The notes below the pieces were generated by a model, which was given only the letters and a program-made list of their open reading frames with translations, had not been told where the DNA came from and made no database searches. Both the position numbers and the translations under genes were made by a program. A stretch of 64,000 nucleotides of DNA from Halospeciosus flavus (lineage in GTDB: Archaea; Halobacteriota; Halobacteria; Halobacteriales; Halobacteriaceae). Where the stretch lies: contig NZ_CP122312.1 in NCBI RefSeq assembly GCF_029814175.1, positions 2,046,001 through 2,110,000 on the forward strand, read 5' to 3'. Below are positions 36,190-45,494 of this stretch, in pieces (positions within the stretch are counted from its first letter, which is position 1; each line of letters starts with the position of its first letter).

Positions 36190-36651
36190 TCGGTACTATA
36201 ACACGCAAACAGCGGATAACGATTCCGCCTCGACAGACGAATCACCCAGCACCCAACCCGTCCCACAGTCGTGGGTCAAATACGGGAATACTGACTACCC
36301 AGAGACGTCGACGCCATTTTTCGCGACGACGATCACCCACGTTCCTTCACTCCCATCCGGCGAGCCCCTCGAGAGTGACCGCTACGAACGAGCGGGAAAG
36401 CTTCGAGTTCGGTTCGTGAATCTCGAACGCGACGTCGCGCTTCCCGTCGTCGAAGACGCGGTCCGTGATACCCATACTGGGACCATCTCCCCGCGAGTGA
36501 TCTACGACCACGGCGTCGAAGCGTGGGATGCGGTCCTCACTGGCGAGTGGACCACACGGGATGGGTCGACGCCGACCGAACTTGACCGAGAAGTCCTCGC
36601 AACGGTGTGGGACGATGTCGCCGGTGATGTCGGCGAGATGGTGGGTCAAGA

Positions 36652-36861
36652 ATGACGGGCACCGACCAGATCGTGTTCGCGTATACACCCGAGACGGGGC
36701 CACGACGGCGTGTCCGCGTCACGTCGTGCACCTCGGGTCGTGGCGCGTACTGGCGCATTGAGGAAGTGCTGAGTGGCTGTGGGTGGCGGGAGACCGGTCG
36801 GGAAGTTGTGGACGACATCGAGATATCCGTCTCGTCGGTGTCGACTGTGACCGGACCCTAA
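36652..36861 (+). CDS. Small unknown protein coupled to the interrupted gene
   Basis: A 69-residue protein starting MTGTDQIVFAYTPETGPRRR. It looks like a single beta-sheet domain (RVRVTSCTSGRGAYWRIEEV, CGWRETGREVVDDIEI). The start overlaps the upstream stop by 4 bp. With the upstream gene disrupted, its translation may now be poor. No family recognised. Confidence 0.6.
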   Translation: MTGTDQIVFAYTPETGPRRRVRVTSCTSGRGAYWRIEEVLSGCGWRETGREVVDDIEISVSSVSTVTGP

Positions 36862-37520
36862 GGTACAGCCGGGACTCCAAGTCGAAAATCCCGATTCGGG
36901 AGATTGTCCGGTTGGGGCCGATAACTCATTTCAACGCCGTGTGAAGATTTATAACGTATGACAATATAGTAATAGTTGCACAGGGGCAAGAGATGGTAAA
37001 CCCATCAGAATCCGCAAAATGACATGGGAAGCATCTTGCAGGATTCGCCCCTGTGCTATCCAACGATCATGAGTCGTGACGCTAGCCTCAAAGTCCCAGC
37101 TGAATAGCGTACTACAGATCATCGGGAGCCCTTCCGTGATTGACATTCTCCTCCGCCTAGAGTGATCACCGCAACTTCTGAATACTGACCATCGTCGAAG
37201 CAATGGAGCGCTCCATTCACAGAAACCGCTCGACAGCGCCGATATAGCTTCAAGTAGTGAGGCAGACCACTCAAGGGCCAGACATCCGTCTCGCCTTCGA
37301 TAATCTTAGGGCTTGATTTCGAGGGAGTTCACTTTGACCAGCTTTTCAACTGTTGGTTCGAATAGCTTTCAGTCTGGGAATACTCGAGAGGAATGAAAGA
37401 CGCCCCAACACGCTACTACAGTCTGTCGTATTTAATGACAATCCCCCGCGCCACCGTCCCCAGGACCGTTGACAGCACTATGTACAAGTTTTATATCCTC
37501 TAAACTTTCAGATAGAGATT
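36862..37520. other. Non-coding spacer with inverted repeats
   Basis: 660 bp without a protein-like frame. A 10-bp perfect inverted repeat GCACAGGGGC/GCCCCTGTGC lies at 36978-36987 and 37047-37056. A perfect 16-bp palindrome AATGGAGCGCTCCATT lies at 37202-37217. A TATA-like TTTATATCC near 37489 fits the membrane-protein gene that follows. Confidence 0.55.
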
Positions 37521-37985
37521 ATGAGCAGTAAGGAACACGTATTCAAGATATACCTACTTGTCTACATTATACTCGGAGTTACGATTGGCCTGTTTGGACA
37601 TCTCAGTGCCAAATGGGCGCAGTATACCTACATTACTGCCGCAAGTGGACCGACAGTCGAAACAATGGGCCCAATATTAGTTGGGCTGGTCATCTTTCAG
37701 AATATAGCGGTCTCGTTTTTAATAGGGATAGTATTGGCTTTCCTTGTCGGAATCATATTAGGATCAAATCTGGAAACATCTCTAGCAAAGATATTTGTTC
37801 CAATATTAGGTGGCTTCTTTGGAACACTCATACTTGGCTTGTTCTCAATACTTATACCACTAGTACTCTCAGATCCTTCACAAATCTTCTCTATTGTATC
37901 GGTTATAACGCCGTGGTTTACTGCAGCTGTCCTATCTGGGATTACTGGCGGACTCGGTGGATATATCGTTAGTGGATTCTCCTGA
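37521..37985 (+). CDS. Four-helix membrane protein, unknown
   Basis: A 154-residue protein with four clear transmembrane segments (about 10-30, 48-80, 90-115, 130-152) and short loops. The pattern of Gly-rich helices (VGIILGSNLETSLAKIFVPI, ILGGFFGTLILGLF) resembles small conserved haloarchaeal membrane proteins. Codon use is markedly AT-rich compared with the backbone, implying horizontal acquisition. Function unknown. Confidence 0.7.
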   Translation: MSSKEHVFKIYLLVYIILGVTIGLFGHLSAKWAQYTYITAASGPTVETMGPILVGLVIFQNIAVSFLIGIVLAFLVGIILGSNLETSLAKIFVPILGGFFGTLILGLFSILIPLVLSDPSQIFSIVSVITPWFTAAVLSGITGGLGGYIVSGFS

Positions 37986-38186
37986 GCCGGACTAGCTGCC
38001 TTCAACTGAGAACAGCCATATTGAACGACCTGTCGTCCTTTACATCAAGTGCATCTGTGACTTCTCCCACAACGTCAGTTGTTGATAGATGACTGGTCAA
38101 TGTATTTATTTTCCCACTTTCGTCGAACCTCGATCTCACGCCGTCCTCGACGACTCAGTGTGTAGGAATTTGTTCGTTCGTCGATT

Positions 38187-38488
38187 TTACACTAGTTCAA
38201 GGAGAAAGCCCACGACTTCAGTCGTGGGATGAATCCGATAGAGTCTTGGTATACTGCCGCATACATTCTGTAGGGATCCTGTCCCAACATGGGAAGGGAT
38301 ACCGAGGTGGAAGGAAGCACTAGTACGCACGGAACCGAGGCCGCTCTCTCCACCGGGGGCCGTTCTGGCACGGCCCTGAACGCAGGTCTCTCCCGGACTG
38401 TGAATGGAGAGGACCTACGAACCTCCCTGGTCGTGGGCCCCGTCTGTGACGGAGAAACCCCACGACTTCAGTCGTGGGAGGATGTCAG
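38187..38488 (+). repeat. IS200/IS605-derived 302-bp element, copy A (intact)
   Basis: A non-autonomous element with hairpin CCCACGACTTCAGTCGTGGG at both ends (38209-38228 and 38459-38478), the right one followed by the terminal AGGATGTCAG. The interior (about 38290-38450) looks like the 3' end of a tnpB gene, which in this family doubles as the omegaRNA guide scaffold. Copy B at 43606-45362 is almost identical. No tnpA or tnpB frame is present. Confidence 0.72.
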
Positions 38489-38692
38489 GTAGAGCAAATC
38501 TCTCTGAAATCCAGTTAGATCGTACATATGGGCTCTCTGTATTGATGAGTATTTATTGTTTCCTTCTAAAGAAATGCCGAGAGTCCCACAGGTCACTTGA
38601 CCCGTAGTCGAGAGGTTTGGGAGCACAATCCTGGCTTGGCCCCGAGGAGAATTCACATCAACAGATTTCAGATCCGAGTTCGAGGAGAAAAA

Positions 38693-38715
38693 CCTCCGAC
38701 GTCAGCCGTCGGAGG
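38693..38715. repeat. Solitary IS605-type end hairpin
   Basis: The perfect stem CCTCCGACG/CGTCGGAGG-type, followed by ATGTCAG as in the element right ends. It lies 9 bp downstream of the lipoprotein pseudogene stop. Confidence 0.6.
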
Positions 38716-38723
38716 ATGTCAGC

Positions 38724-40046
38724 TTAACTGAGCCACGTATATTGAAGTACATCTTCAGATTCACTGTGTCGTTCGTTCCATGCAGTCATCGAGGGTGAGA
38801 TTGTAATCAACGACCGCCCGGCTTGGAGGAGGTATCCATAGATTACGTCCCCCTCAATATCCGGTCTTGCCTCATCGCCATTCACAATCGGGGAGACACT
38901 ATCTTTCTCTCGGATAACCCCCCCGTTATCATTGAAAACCATCCCAATGTCTTCTTGATACCCAAGGTATCCCGTATCATCGTCGAGCGAATTCAACTTC
39001 TGGAAATAATATATCTGTTGCCACTTTCGTGTGCCGAATTTCTGTTCACCCTCTTGTGTTACGGTTTCTTCCTTGAGTGTGCTTAGTGCCTTCTCGGCGG
39101 CTGCCTTCGTTTTGAACTGTTGAATATGGGCTAGACGAGCGGGCACGTTGTAGCCAGACTTCGAATATCCTGGATGGATTGAGATGTATGCCTCCCGATC
39201 CCGATTAGCTACGACGGAAACACCTTCGAAGATAGTATTCAACTCCTTAAAGAAATTGGATTTTTGATACTCTGACTCAAGCGGGAGAGGTGCTGCCCGA
39301 TGTCTCCATGCAGTTTTCGGGCGTTCCGAGGGGGGTATTTTTGCTGTTGTCACATAGCTATTCTCTGGATATCCGACAATAAATGAGAGTGGCCGGGAGG
39401 GATCATATGCGTCGGAAACCAGTAAATCGAACAGCCGATCATGATTCGGTGATTCTGAAAACTTCTCCTCAATAGTTGCATCGAGACTAAGTTTATCAAG
39501 ATAGACCATTAGACTACCCAGCTCTTGGTCAACTCGATCTAGGTCACCACGGTTTGAGAAGGTGACAATTGTAGAAACGTGGGAGTCAAGCCGCTGGATG
39601 ATTCCATTCGTAGAGGCAAAATGAGGACCCAGTGTTTGTTGGGTGAATCGTGTTATGTTATGGATTGTACTGATAAGGCGATCAAGATGTGTTTGAGATA
39701 ATTTGGGTTGCCGACGAAGACTAGCAACTGTATCACGAGCGCGCCCAACCTGAGACTTAAATCGGATGATTTCCGTATCGTACGACTTCGCAAACCACTC
39801 GATCTCAGAAACAACCGCCTCAGTTGATTTGGCCAGCTACTTATACGACGTTTTGTCCTTGCTTTTGCTCTCTTCTGGCACCACCTCTTCGTTATACTGC
39901 TGATTCGTGGCTGTCGCAACCTCACTGTTTCCAGTGAGATCAGTGCTATCTTCAGGATACGAGATTCCAGACCCTGTGCAGCCAGCTAAACCAACAGCTG
40001 AGCCCAAAGCACTCACTTTGAGGAACTGCCTCCGAGAGCTATCCAT
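38724..40046 (-). pseudogene. Lipoprotein gene with one in-frame UAG codon
   Basis: A single minus-strand frame of 441 codons. It starts MDSSRRQFLKVSALGSAVGL with lipobox AGC (C23), runs to codon 69, meets TAG at 39837-39839, then stays open and protein-like to the TGA at the end. The stretch between the TAG and the next methionine (39507) translates as LAKSTEAVVSEIEWFAKSYD and on without stops. The mature part is helical, then beta-rich (PSRPLSFIVGYPENSYVTTA). Nonsense mutation is the simplest reading. Family unknown. Confidence 0.75.
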
Positions 40047-40108
40047 AGGATACGATTTATGTCAAAATCACTTAAGTCCTTGGTAGGAAGAGATACGCAG
40101 ACAAGCTG

Positions 40109-40777
40109 TCAGTCAGGCGTTGTTGATGTAGCCTTGTATTTGATTTTCGCATCTTTGATTGCATCAGGCCATCCAGTAAATTGGTCCATTCCATAGGCAG
40201 TCGTACGTGAGGGGGCCCATTGGGGGTACAGATCTGGATATTCAGCAGAAGTTGGCCACGAGCCGGATTCCTCATATATTTCAATGAGTGCGGAGAGAAA
40301 CTGGGAATACGTCGAATCAAGAGTCTTATCACGTGATGAAGTCTCAATATTCGCCTGGCGAAGGAGCGTATTCCAACCATCGACACTCTGATGAATGTAG
40401 ATACTTGAAGGAATGACGTCGTCCTTCTGACGACGATATTGCTCGTATTTCGTTGTCGTGAGTGGTTCGCCCATCTCTAAAGCCGCATCTTGGAGAACAT
40501 TGATAATGTCATCAGTATCCCACTCAGAGGGGTCAATTCGTGGAGTTCCAGGGCGACGGACTCCAGCAGCTTCAAATCCAGCGGCTTCAACTGCATCTGG
40601 CCAACTCTCGAAGTGCTTGCAAATCACCTTTGTCGATGGAGTCCCATTTTCACTCGCCCACGTTGAGTATGCATCCGAAGCAAGTAATTCACTATCTACG
40701 TCATCCGCGTACTGCTGCAGTGCTTCAATGCAGTCAGCTGCCGTCCACTTTGGGGATCCCTTTTCGTACCCAGCCAT
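40109..40777 (-). CDS. Homing-endonuclease-associated-repeat protein
   Basis: A 222-residue protein made of three roughly 60-residue repeats, each starting with a helix and ending in a W-P-D-A-like motif (HFESWPDAVEAAGF; SVDGWNTLLRQANI; FTGWPDAIKDAKI). This is the HNH-associated repeat used for DNA recognition in homing endonucleases, here without a nuclease domain. It may be a DNA-binding adaptor or regulator. AT-rich compared with the backbone. Confidence 0.78.
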   Translation of the reverse strand: MAGYEKGSPKWTAADCIEALQQYADDVDSELLASDAYSTWASENGTPSTKVICKHFESWPDAVEAAGFEAAGVRRPGTPRIDPSEWDTDDIINVLQDAALEMGEPLTTTKYEQYRRQKDDVIPSSIYIHQSVDGWNTLLRQANIETSSRDKTLDSTYSQFLSALIEIYEESGSWPTSAEYPDLYPQWAPSRTTAYGMDQFTGWPDAIKDAKIKYKATSTTPD

Positions 40778-40938
40778 TAGTTCCCGTTAAGCCCTCTTGA
40801 GCGATCACAGCTTAAAAGCCGCGGGATTCAAACTGGATCGGGATTGGAATGCGTTGCTGAACGTGCTCTCTCGTGGCCTCAACGAACTAGGGGTAGTTCA
40901 CTCTGAAGGAAAGCCTGTGGAGACTGCGACCACTGTGT

Positions 40939-41556
40939 CTACTGGGGACTGGAATTCTTCATCAATCGTGTATTGATGTATATGTCAATCTCCTCTCGAC
41001 TGTGTGTTATATAATCATTATCTGAGGTAGCGTGCTGTAACATCGCACTATTGGTGCAGGTTAATAGAAAGGCAGCAACACGTTCCGGCTCAACACGCTG
41101 GAATATATTTTCTTTGATACCATCCTGGATAATATCTACTAATAGTGCATGGAATTGTTGATCACTATGTGTGAAATGGGATCGATATCGGTCATCATGC
41201 GCAGCTTGGGCTCGAAGCTCAACCATCGCACGGACGAAATTCTGTTGTTCTTCAGAGAGAGTGTCTGCATGCAGTCGATCGAGAATGATGTTCAGTCGTT
41301 CGTCTGCTCGCTGTTCCTTGTTGTCTGGGATTGAATGTTGGAATTCATCAAGTATGAACTGGAGGAATTCCAACAAAAGACTGTCTTTATTTTCGTAGTG
41401 GTGGTAGAGTAAAGATTTGCTTTTGTCGAAGTGCTCTCCAATACGTTGGATAGTCAGCTCTGAGTATCCATACTCACAAAGAGCACAATAGGTCGCCTTC
41501 ATAATCTCTTCTTGAGTCCCACTACTCTCCCGCAAGAAGAAGGGTAAATCTGCCAT
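40939..41556 (-). CDS. TetR/AcrR-family regulator
   Basis: A 205-residue repressor-type protein. The N-terminal HTH is clear (MKATYCALCEYGYSELTIQR, then HFDKSKSLLYHHYENKDSLL). The C-terminal helical domain (about 75-190) would bind a ligand and dimerise. It is divergent from the substrate-binding protein gene at 41840 with 283 bp between, so that gene is the likely target. Ligand unknown. Confidence 0.9.
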   Translation of the reverse strand: MADLPFFLRESSGTQEEIMKATYCALCEYGYSELTIQRIGEHFDKSKSLLYHHYENKDSLLLEFLQFILDEFQHSIPDNKEQRADERLNIILDRLHADTLSEEQQNFVRAMVELRAQAAHDDRYRSHFTHSDQQFHALLVDIIQDGIKENIFQRVEPERVAAFLLTCTNSAMLQHATSDNDYITHSREEIDIYINTRLMKNSSPQ

Positions 41557-41839
41557 TATTACATGACTATTCGCTCAAGCCTATAGTGGCTTCTGTCATC
41601 ACCATCAGGTTGTCCTCATGCGTGAACTACTCCTGCCTACTCGCTACCTTCGGCGGCTCCTTGAGGCAGGGGCTTAGCGCCTGCATTCAGCTAACCATGG
41701 TACTTCGTCAACTGCCCCGCCCACGGTGGGGCGGGGAATCCGCCTCGCTACCTAGTTTGAACTCAAGATGGAGGTGAGTGATATAGAAAGTGGATTTTAG
41801 ATAAGTAAAGCTTATTTGCTCATAGGAAACAGGCAAATT
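41557..41839. other. Divergent promoter region with a GC hairpin
   Basis: Between the TetR gene and the substrate-binding protein. It holds hairpin CCCCGCCC/GGGGCGGGG at 41715-41736, resembling an IS605-type end. It also holds TCGCTACCTAGTTTGAAC (41745-41762), which is identical to the ISH3 target site reconstructed from 17995-18008 and 19387-19390. Confidence 0.5.
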
Positions 41840-43471
41840 GTGAACCGAATAGCAATATTCTGCCTAATCATCGTCACCATCTCTGCTGTTGGACCAGTGA
41901 CGGCAGCTGCTGACACTACTAATGGGACAGTATCCTGTGAATATCCATTCAGTGCATCAGATGCAACGGGTACGACAGTCACAGTAACCCAGCAACCAAG
42001 TAGAATAGTAACGTTGGGGCCAAGCGCCGCCCAGACAGTTTGGGAGATCGGTGGTAAAGATCAAGTAGTTGGTGTTACAGAATATGCATCGTATCTTGAA
42101 GGTTCAGATTCGAAGACAACTGTTGGCGCCTATAACATTAATCTAGAGGCGGTAGTTGGACTTCAACCAGATCTAGTCCTGGCACCAAATACAGTCTCCG
42201 ACCAGACAGTAGGAAAGCTTCGCAATGCTGGACTCAAAGTATACAAATTCCGGAAAGCAACCTCAATTGAATTTATTGCAGAAAAAACGCTCCTAACGGG
42301 GAAGCTAATTGGTCAATGTCAGACGGCCCAGAGCCGAACAGAGACATTCCGCAATCAGGTAGAGACAATTGAAAGAGCCGTTCAAGGGGAACCGCGCCCA
42401 TCTGTCGTCCATATTCTCGGAAAGAGTGGATATGCTGCTGGTCAAGATACGTTCATAAATAAGATTATTCAGAAATCAGGTGGTGATAACATTGCAGCGG
42501 ATAAGTTCTCAGGCTATCAGGTCATAAGTCCAGAAACTGTCCTTGCGGAAAACCCTCAATGGATCACTCGTCCACGAACCTTTAGTCTCTCAGCATATGC
42601 AGGGACGACAGCGGTGAAGCAAGGTCAGACAATTACGCTTAATGAGAATTATATTAGTCAACCTGCTCCACGAATTGTTATCCCGATGGTGCATTTAGTT
42701 AAGCAATGGCATCCAGATGCGTACCGGCAAGCACAGCTCGGTGAGATTTCATCAGCAGTAAGTGACACACCTCTTGGCCCCACAACTTATACAAGCTCAG
42801 TTACAGAGACAGGCGTTGCTACTTTGTCAGTGGACAACTTCAGATACCGTGAACAGCAAGTAGCAAACTTCACGGTCCCGACAACCTTTGAAAACGGGTC
42901 AAACCCAAAACTCACAACTGTCAAAGTAAAGCCGACGGAGCCAAATTTTGACTTTGATATTCATGTTAAGAAGATGGATGAGAATACATCACTTCCGAAC
43001 TCTTCTGAGCCACTCGCTGGTTATCAGTTTACCTCGCAGGGTATGTGGTCAGATGGACTAGCCACCCTCTCAGCGACAGTCGAACTGAATACGTCTGAGA
43101 GAGAGATCTCTTCTACGAAGCTTGTCGCATATCGAAAAGTGGATGGAAACTGGACTCAGACTGGGGTTCAAATTAATCAAACAAATTCAACACTACAAGT
43201 GCAGGCTAATCTGACCAAATACACGGCACTTTACTTTGCGACAGTTACAACGGAATCTGCTCACCAGACCGATATAGAAACCACAACCACGAGTGTAGCG
43301 ACCACGACTGGAACTCAAACGACGACAAATTCAGTCACCCAGCAGAGTTCGACAACGAAGAGTACAGCTACAACGCAAACGACAATGACGGGTTCATCAG
43401 CGTCAACACCAGGATTTAGTATTACTGTATTTGCTGTCTCACTGATTATTTTTGGCCGATTGTATAGCTAA
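41840..43471 (+). CDS. PGF-CTERM-anchored substrate-binding protein, BtuF-like
   Basis: A surface protein of about 543 residues. The GTG at 41840 puts NRIAIFCLIIVTISAVGPVT as signal peptide directly at the start; a TTG at 41816 is the alternative. The cobalamin/iron-type periplasmic binding domain (about 35-310) has PSRIVTLGPSAAQTVWEIGG and ALQPDLVLAP-like motifs. A PGF-pre-PGF domain, a Thr-rich stalk and the tail STPGFSITVFAVSLIIF with basic end follow, so archaeosortase should anchor it. No permease or ATPase is adjacent. AT-rich, likely acquired. Confidence 0.85.
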   Translation: MNRIAIFCLIIVTISAVGPVTAAADTTNGTVSCEYPFSASDATGTTVTVTQQPSRIVTLGPSAAQTVWEIGGKDQVVGVTEYASYLEGSDSKTTVGAYNINLEAVVGLQPDLVLAPNTVSDQTVGKLRNAGLKVYKFRKATSIEFIAEKTLLTGKLIGQCQTAQSRTETFRNQVETIERAVQGEPRPSVVHILGKSGYAAGQDTFINKIIQKSGGDNIAADKFSGYQVISPETVLAENPQWITRPRTFSLSAYAGTTAVKQGQTITLNENYISQPAPRIVIPMVHLVKQWHPDAYRQAQLGEISSAVSDTPLGPTTYTSSVTETGVATLSVDNFRYREQQVANFTVPTTFENGSNPKLTTVKVKPTEPNFDFDIHVKKMDENTSLPNSSEPLAGYQFTSQGMWSDGLATLSATVELNTSEREISSTKLVAYRKVDGNWTQTGVQINQTNSTLQVQANLTKYTALYFATVTTESAHQTDIETTTTSVATTTGTQTTTNSVTQQSSTTKSTATTQTTMTGSSASTPGFSITVFAVSLIIFGRLYS

Positions 43472-43475
43472 CAGC

Positions 43476-43497
43476 TCTCACGTCTAAAGTCGTGGGA
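43476..43497. repeat. Imperfect IS605-type end hairpin
   Basis: CTCACGTCTAAAGTCGTGGG followed by ATTTCTCCT, just after the stop of the binding-protein gene and directly before R1 copy 2. It may serve as that gene's 3' end structure. Confidence 0.5.
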
Positions 43498-43505
43498 TTT
43501 CTCCT

Positions 43506-43608
43506 TATCAGTCATTGGTCGTACAGCACATTTATTCACGATGAGAGCTGTACCTAGCCACGGAACACCTTCAGTACATGTTCCACACTGAATAAAGAAA
43601 CCGTATTA
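43506..43608 (+). repeat. Dispersed repeat R1, copy 2
   Basis: Near-identical to 8264-8373 with the same two stem sequences. It abuts element copy B, whose left end follows at 43606. Confidence 0.82.
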
Positions 43609-43683
43609 CACTAGTTCAAGGAGAAAGCCCACGACTTCAGTCGTGGGATGAATCCGATAGAGTCTTGGTATACTGCCGCATAC

Positions 43684-45128
43684 CATCCGTTCTAGTTTAG
43701 TGGAGAAATACCACGCTATCTGCTGATTGGAGACCGTCGCAACTACCTGTCTGAGAAACCCGGTGGGAGTTATGCCCTACTCACCACCGGATTCGGTGAT
43801 TGTTGAGCGGATTCAAAGAGCGTTTCCCTCTGACGAGTTGCGCGAGCGCGCTCGCGCAACGAGTCTCGTTGAACGTGAGCGGAAGTTCGACATCGTTGCA
43901 CTGTTCTACACGCTCTCGTTCGGTTTCGCTGCTGGATCAGACCGCTCTCTCCAGGCGTTTCTCGAACGCTACGTCGAAATGGCTGACTGCGACGAACTCT
44001 CTTATGCGGCGTTCCACGACTGGTTCGAACCAGGATTTGTCGCCTTGCTTCGAGAGATTCTCGATGACGCCATCGAGAATCTCGACACCGGACGAGCCGA
44101 CTTGAACGGGCGTCTCGAACGCTTTCGAGACGTCCTCATTGCCGACGCAACCATCGTTTCGCTGTACCAAGACGCCGCTGATATCTACACAGCAACCGGC
44201 GACGATCAAGCCGAGCTGAAACTCCACCTCACCGAATCTCTCTCAACTGGCCTTCCGACACGATTCCGCACAACCGACGGAACAACTCACGAACGGAGTC
44301 AGCTACCCACCGGCGAGTGGGTAGCTGACGCCCTCATCCTCCTTGATTTAGGCTTCTACGATTTCTGGTTGTTCGACCGAATCGACCAGAACGGCGGCTG
44401 GTTCGTCTCGCGTGTCAAGGACAACGCGAACTTCGAGATCGTCGAAGAACTGCGAACGTGGCGGGGCAACAGTATCCCGCTGGAAGGAGAGTCGCTGCAG
44501 GCCGTCCTTGACGACCTGCAGCGACAGGAAATCGACATCCGCATCACGCTCTCATTCGAGCGCAAACGAGGGTCGGGCGCCAGCGCGACCCGGACGTTCC
44601 GGTTGGTCGGCCTACGTAACGAGGAGAGCGAAGAGTACCATCTCTACTTGACGAATCTCGGTAAAGACGACTATAGCGCGCCCGATATCGCGCAGCTCTA
44701 TCGGGCGCGCTGGGAGGTCGAACTGCTGTTCAAGGAGTTGAAGTCGCGGTTCGGCTTGGACGAAATCAACACGACCGACGCCTACATCATCGAGGCGCTG
44801 ATCATCATGGCGGCGATTTCGTTGATGATGAGTCGTGTAATCGTAGATGAGTTGCGGACGCTCGAAGCAAGACAGCAAGAGGCCGAAGCCGCCGCAGACG
44901 CCGACTCGTCGGCGTCGCGGCTCCCTCGCCGTCGCTGTTCGCTAGCCGTCGAACGCCACGCTCATCTGATCCAACTGTATCTCATGATCGAGTTAGGCTA
45001 CGAACTGCCGGATTTGGACGACCTGTTGCTGTGGGCGTCACAAAATCCAAATCCACACAGAGATCGGTTACGTGAACGGGTTGAACGAGGTGAGTTCGGC
45101 TTTGACCGCCACTAAACTAGAACGAATG
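43684..45128 (+). mobile_element. IS4-family element (ISH8-like group)
   Basis: A 1445-bp element. Its terminal inverted repeats are CATCCGTTCTAGTTTAGTGG on the left and CATTCGTTCTAGTTTAGTGG (inverted) on the right, differing at one of 20 positions. It is flanked by the 10-bp target duplication TGCCGCATAC at 43674-43683 and 45129-45138. It appears complete and recent, because the target is nearly identical to uninterrupted copy A. Confidence 0.94.
43772..45115 (+). CDS. IS4-family transposase
   Basis: A 447-residue DDE transposase read from MPYSPPDSVIVERIQRAF. Catalytic features are DVLIADATIVSLYQDAA (first Asp), ALILLDLGFYDFWLFDRI (second Asp) and RARWEVELLFKELKSRF, the Y-2R-3E-6K-like signature of IS4. 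It is a distant paralogue of the ISH8 transposase at 49.8 kb. The frame is intact. Confidence 0.93.
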   Translation: MPYSPPDSVIVERIQRAFPSDELRERARATSLVERERKFDIVALFYTLSFGFAAGSDRSLQAFLERYVEMADCDELSYAAFHDWFEPGFVALLREILDDAIENLDTGRADLNGRLERFRDVLIADATIVSLYQDAADIYTATGDDQAELKLHLTESLSTGLPTRFRTTDGTTHERSQLPTGEWVADALILLDLGFYDFWLFDRIDQNGGWFVSRVKDNANFEIVEELRTWRGNSIPLEGESLQAVLDDLQRQEIDIRITLSFERKRGSGASATRTFRLVGLRNEESEEYHLYLTNLGKDDYSAPDIAQLYRARWEVELLFKELKSRFGLDEINTTDAYIIEALIIMAAISLMMSRVIVDELRTLEARQQEAEAAADADSSASRLPRRRCSLAVERHAHLIQLYLMIELGYELPDLDDLLLWASQNPNPHRDRLRERVERGEFGFDRH

Positions 45129-45494
45129 TGCCGCATACATTCGATAGGGATCCTGTCCCAACATGGGAAGGGATACCGAGGTGGAGGGAAGCACTAGTAC
45201 GCAAGGAACCGAGGCCACTCTCTCCACCGGGGGCCGGTCTGGCACGGCCCTGAACGCAGGTCTCTCCCGGACTGTGAATGGAGAGGACCTACGAACCTCC
45301 CTGGTCGTGGGCCCCGTCTGTGACGGAGGAACCCCACGACTTCAGTCGTGGGAGGATGTCAGCAACAACTGTTATGGATTATAACCCCGGTTAGTTGTTT
45401 CACCGCTCCAGCCAATTTTATTAATTTTTATATATTTCTATCCACTTCTTTCAATAATTTTTATTATTTCAGCGCAGATACATATTTCTGTATC

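Larger units (their letters stand above)
35145..36200 (+). mobile_element. IS630-family insertion sequence
   Basis: A 1056-bp element bounded by imperfect inverted ends TATAGTA-4N-TTAGAA (left 35145, right ending 36200), with the TA duplication characteristic of IS630/Tc1. The transposase is split into two overlapping frames. The element sits inside the third codon of the gene whose start is at 35137. Confidence 0.85.
35137..36655 (+). pseudogene. Unknown gene interrupted at its third codon by IS630
   Basis: Removing the IS and one TA restores ATG GCT ACT AAC ACG CAA, giving MATNTQTADNDSASTDES and continuing in frame to TGA at 36655, about 155 residues. The visible body contains SWVKYGNTDYPETSTPFFAT, THVPSLPSGEPLES and LRVRFVNLERDVALPVVEDA. 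The family is not recognised. Its stop overlaps the start of the next gene (ATGA), so a coupled operon has been broken. Confidence 0.72.
43606..45362 (+). repeat. IS605-derived element, copy B, split by an IS4-type element
   Basis: The left part is 43606-43683 and the right part 45129-45362. Apart from the inserted element it matches copy A, including both end hairpins (43628-43647 and 45333-45352). The sequence TGCCGCATAC occurs once in copy A and twice here, flanking the insertion. Confidence 0.8.

Noticed and set aside
39837..39839. UAG as a pyrrolysine codon
   Set aside because: A single case, no pyl genes in view and a lipoprotein context; a nonsense mutation is more likely.
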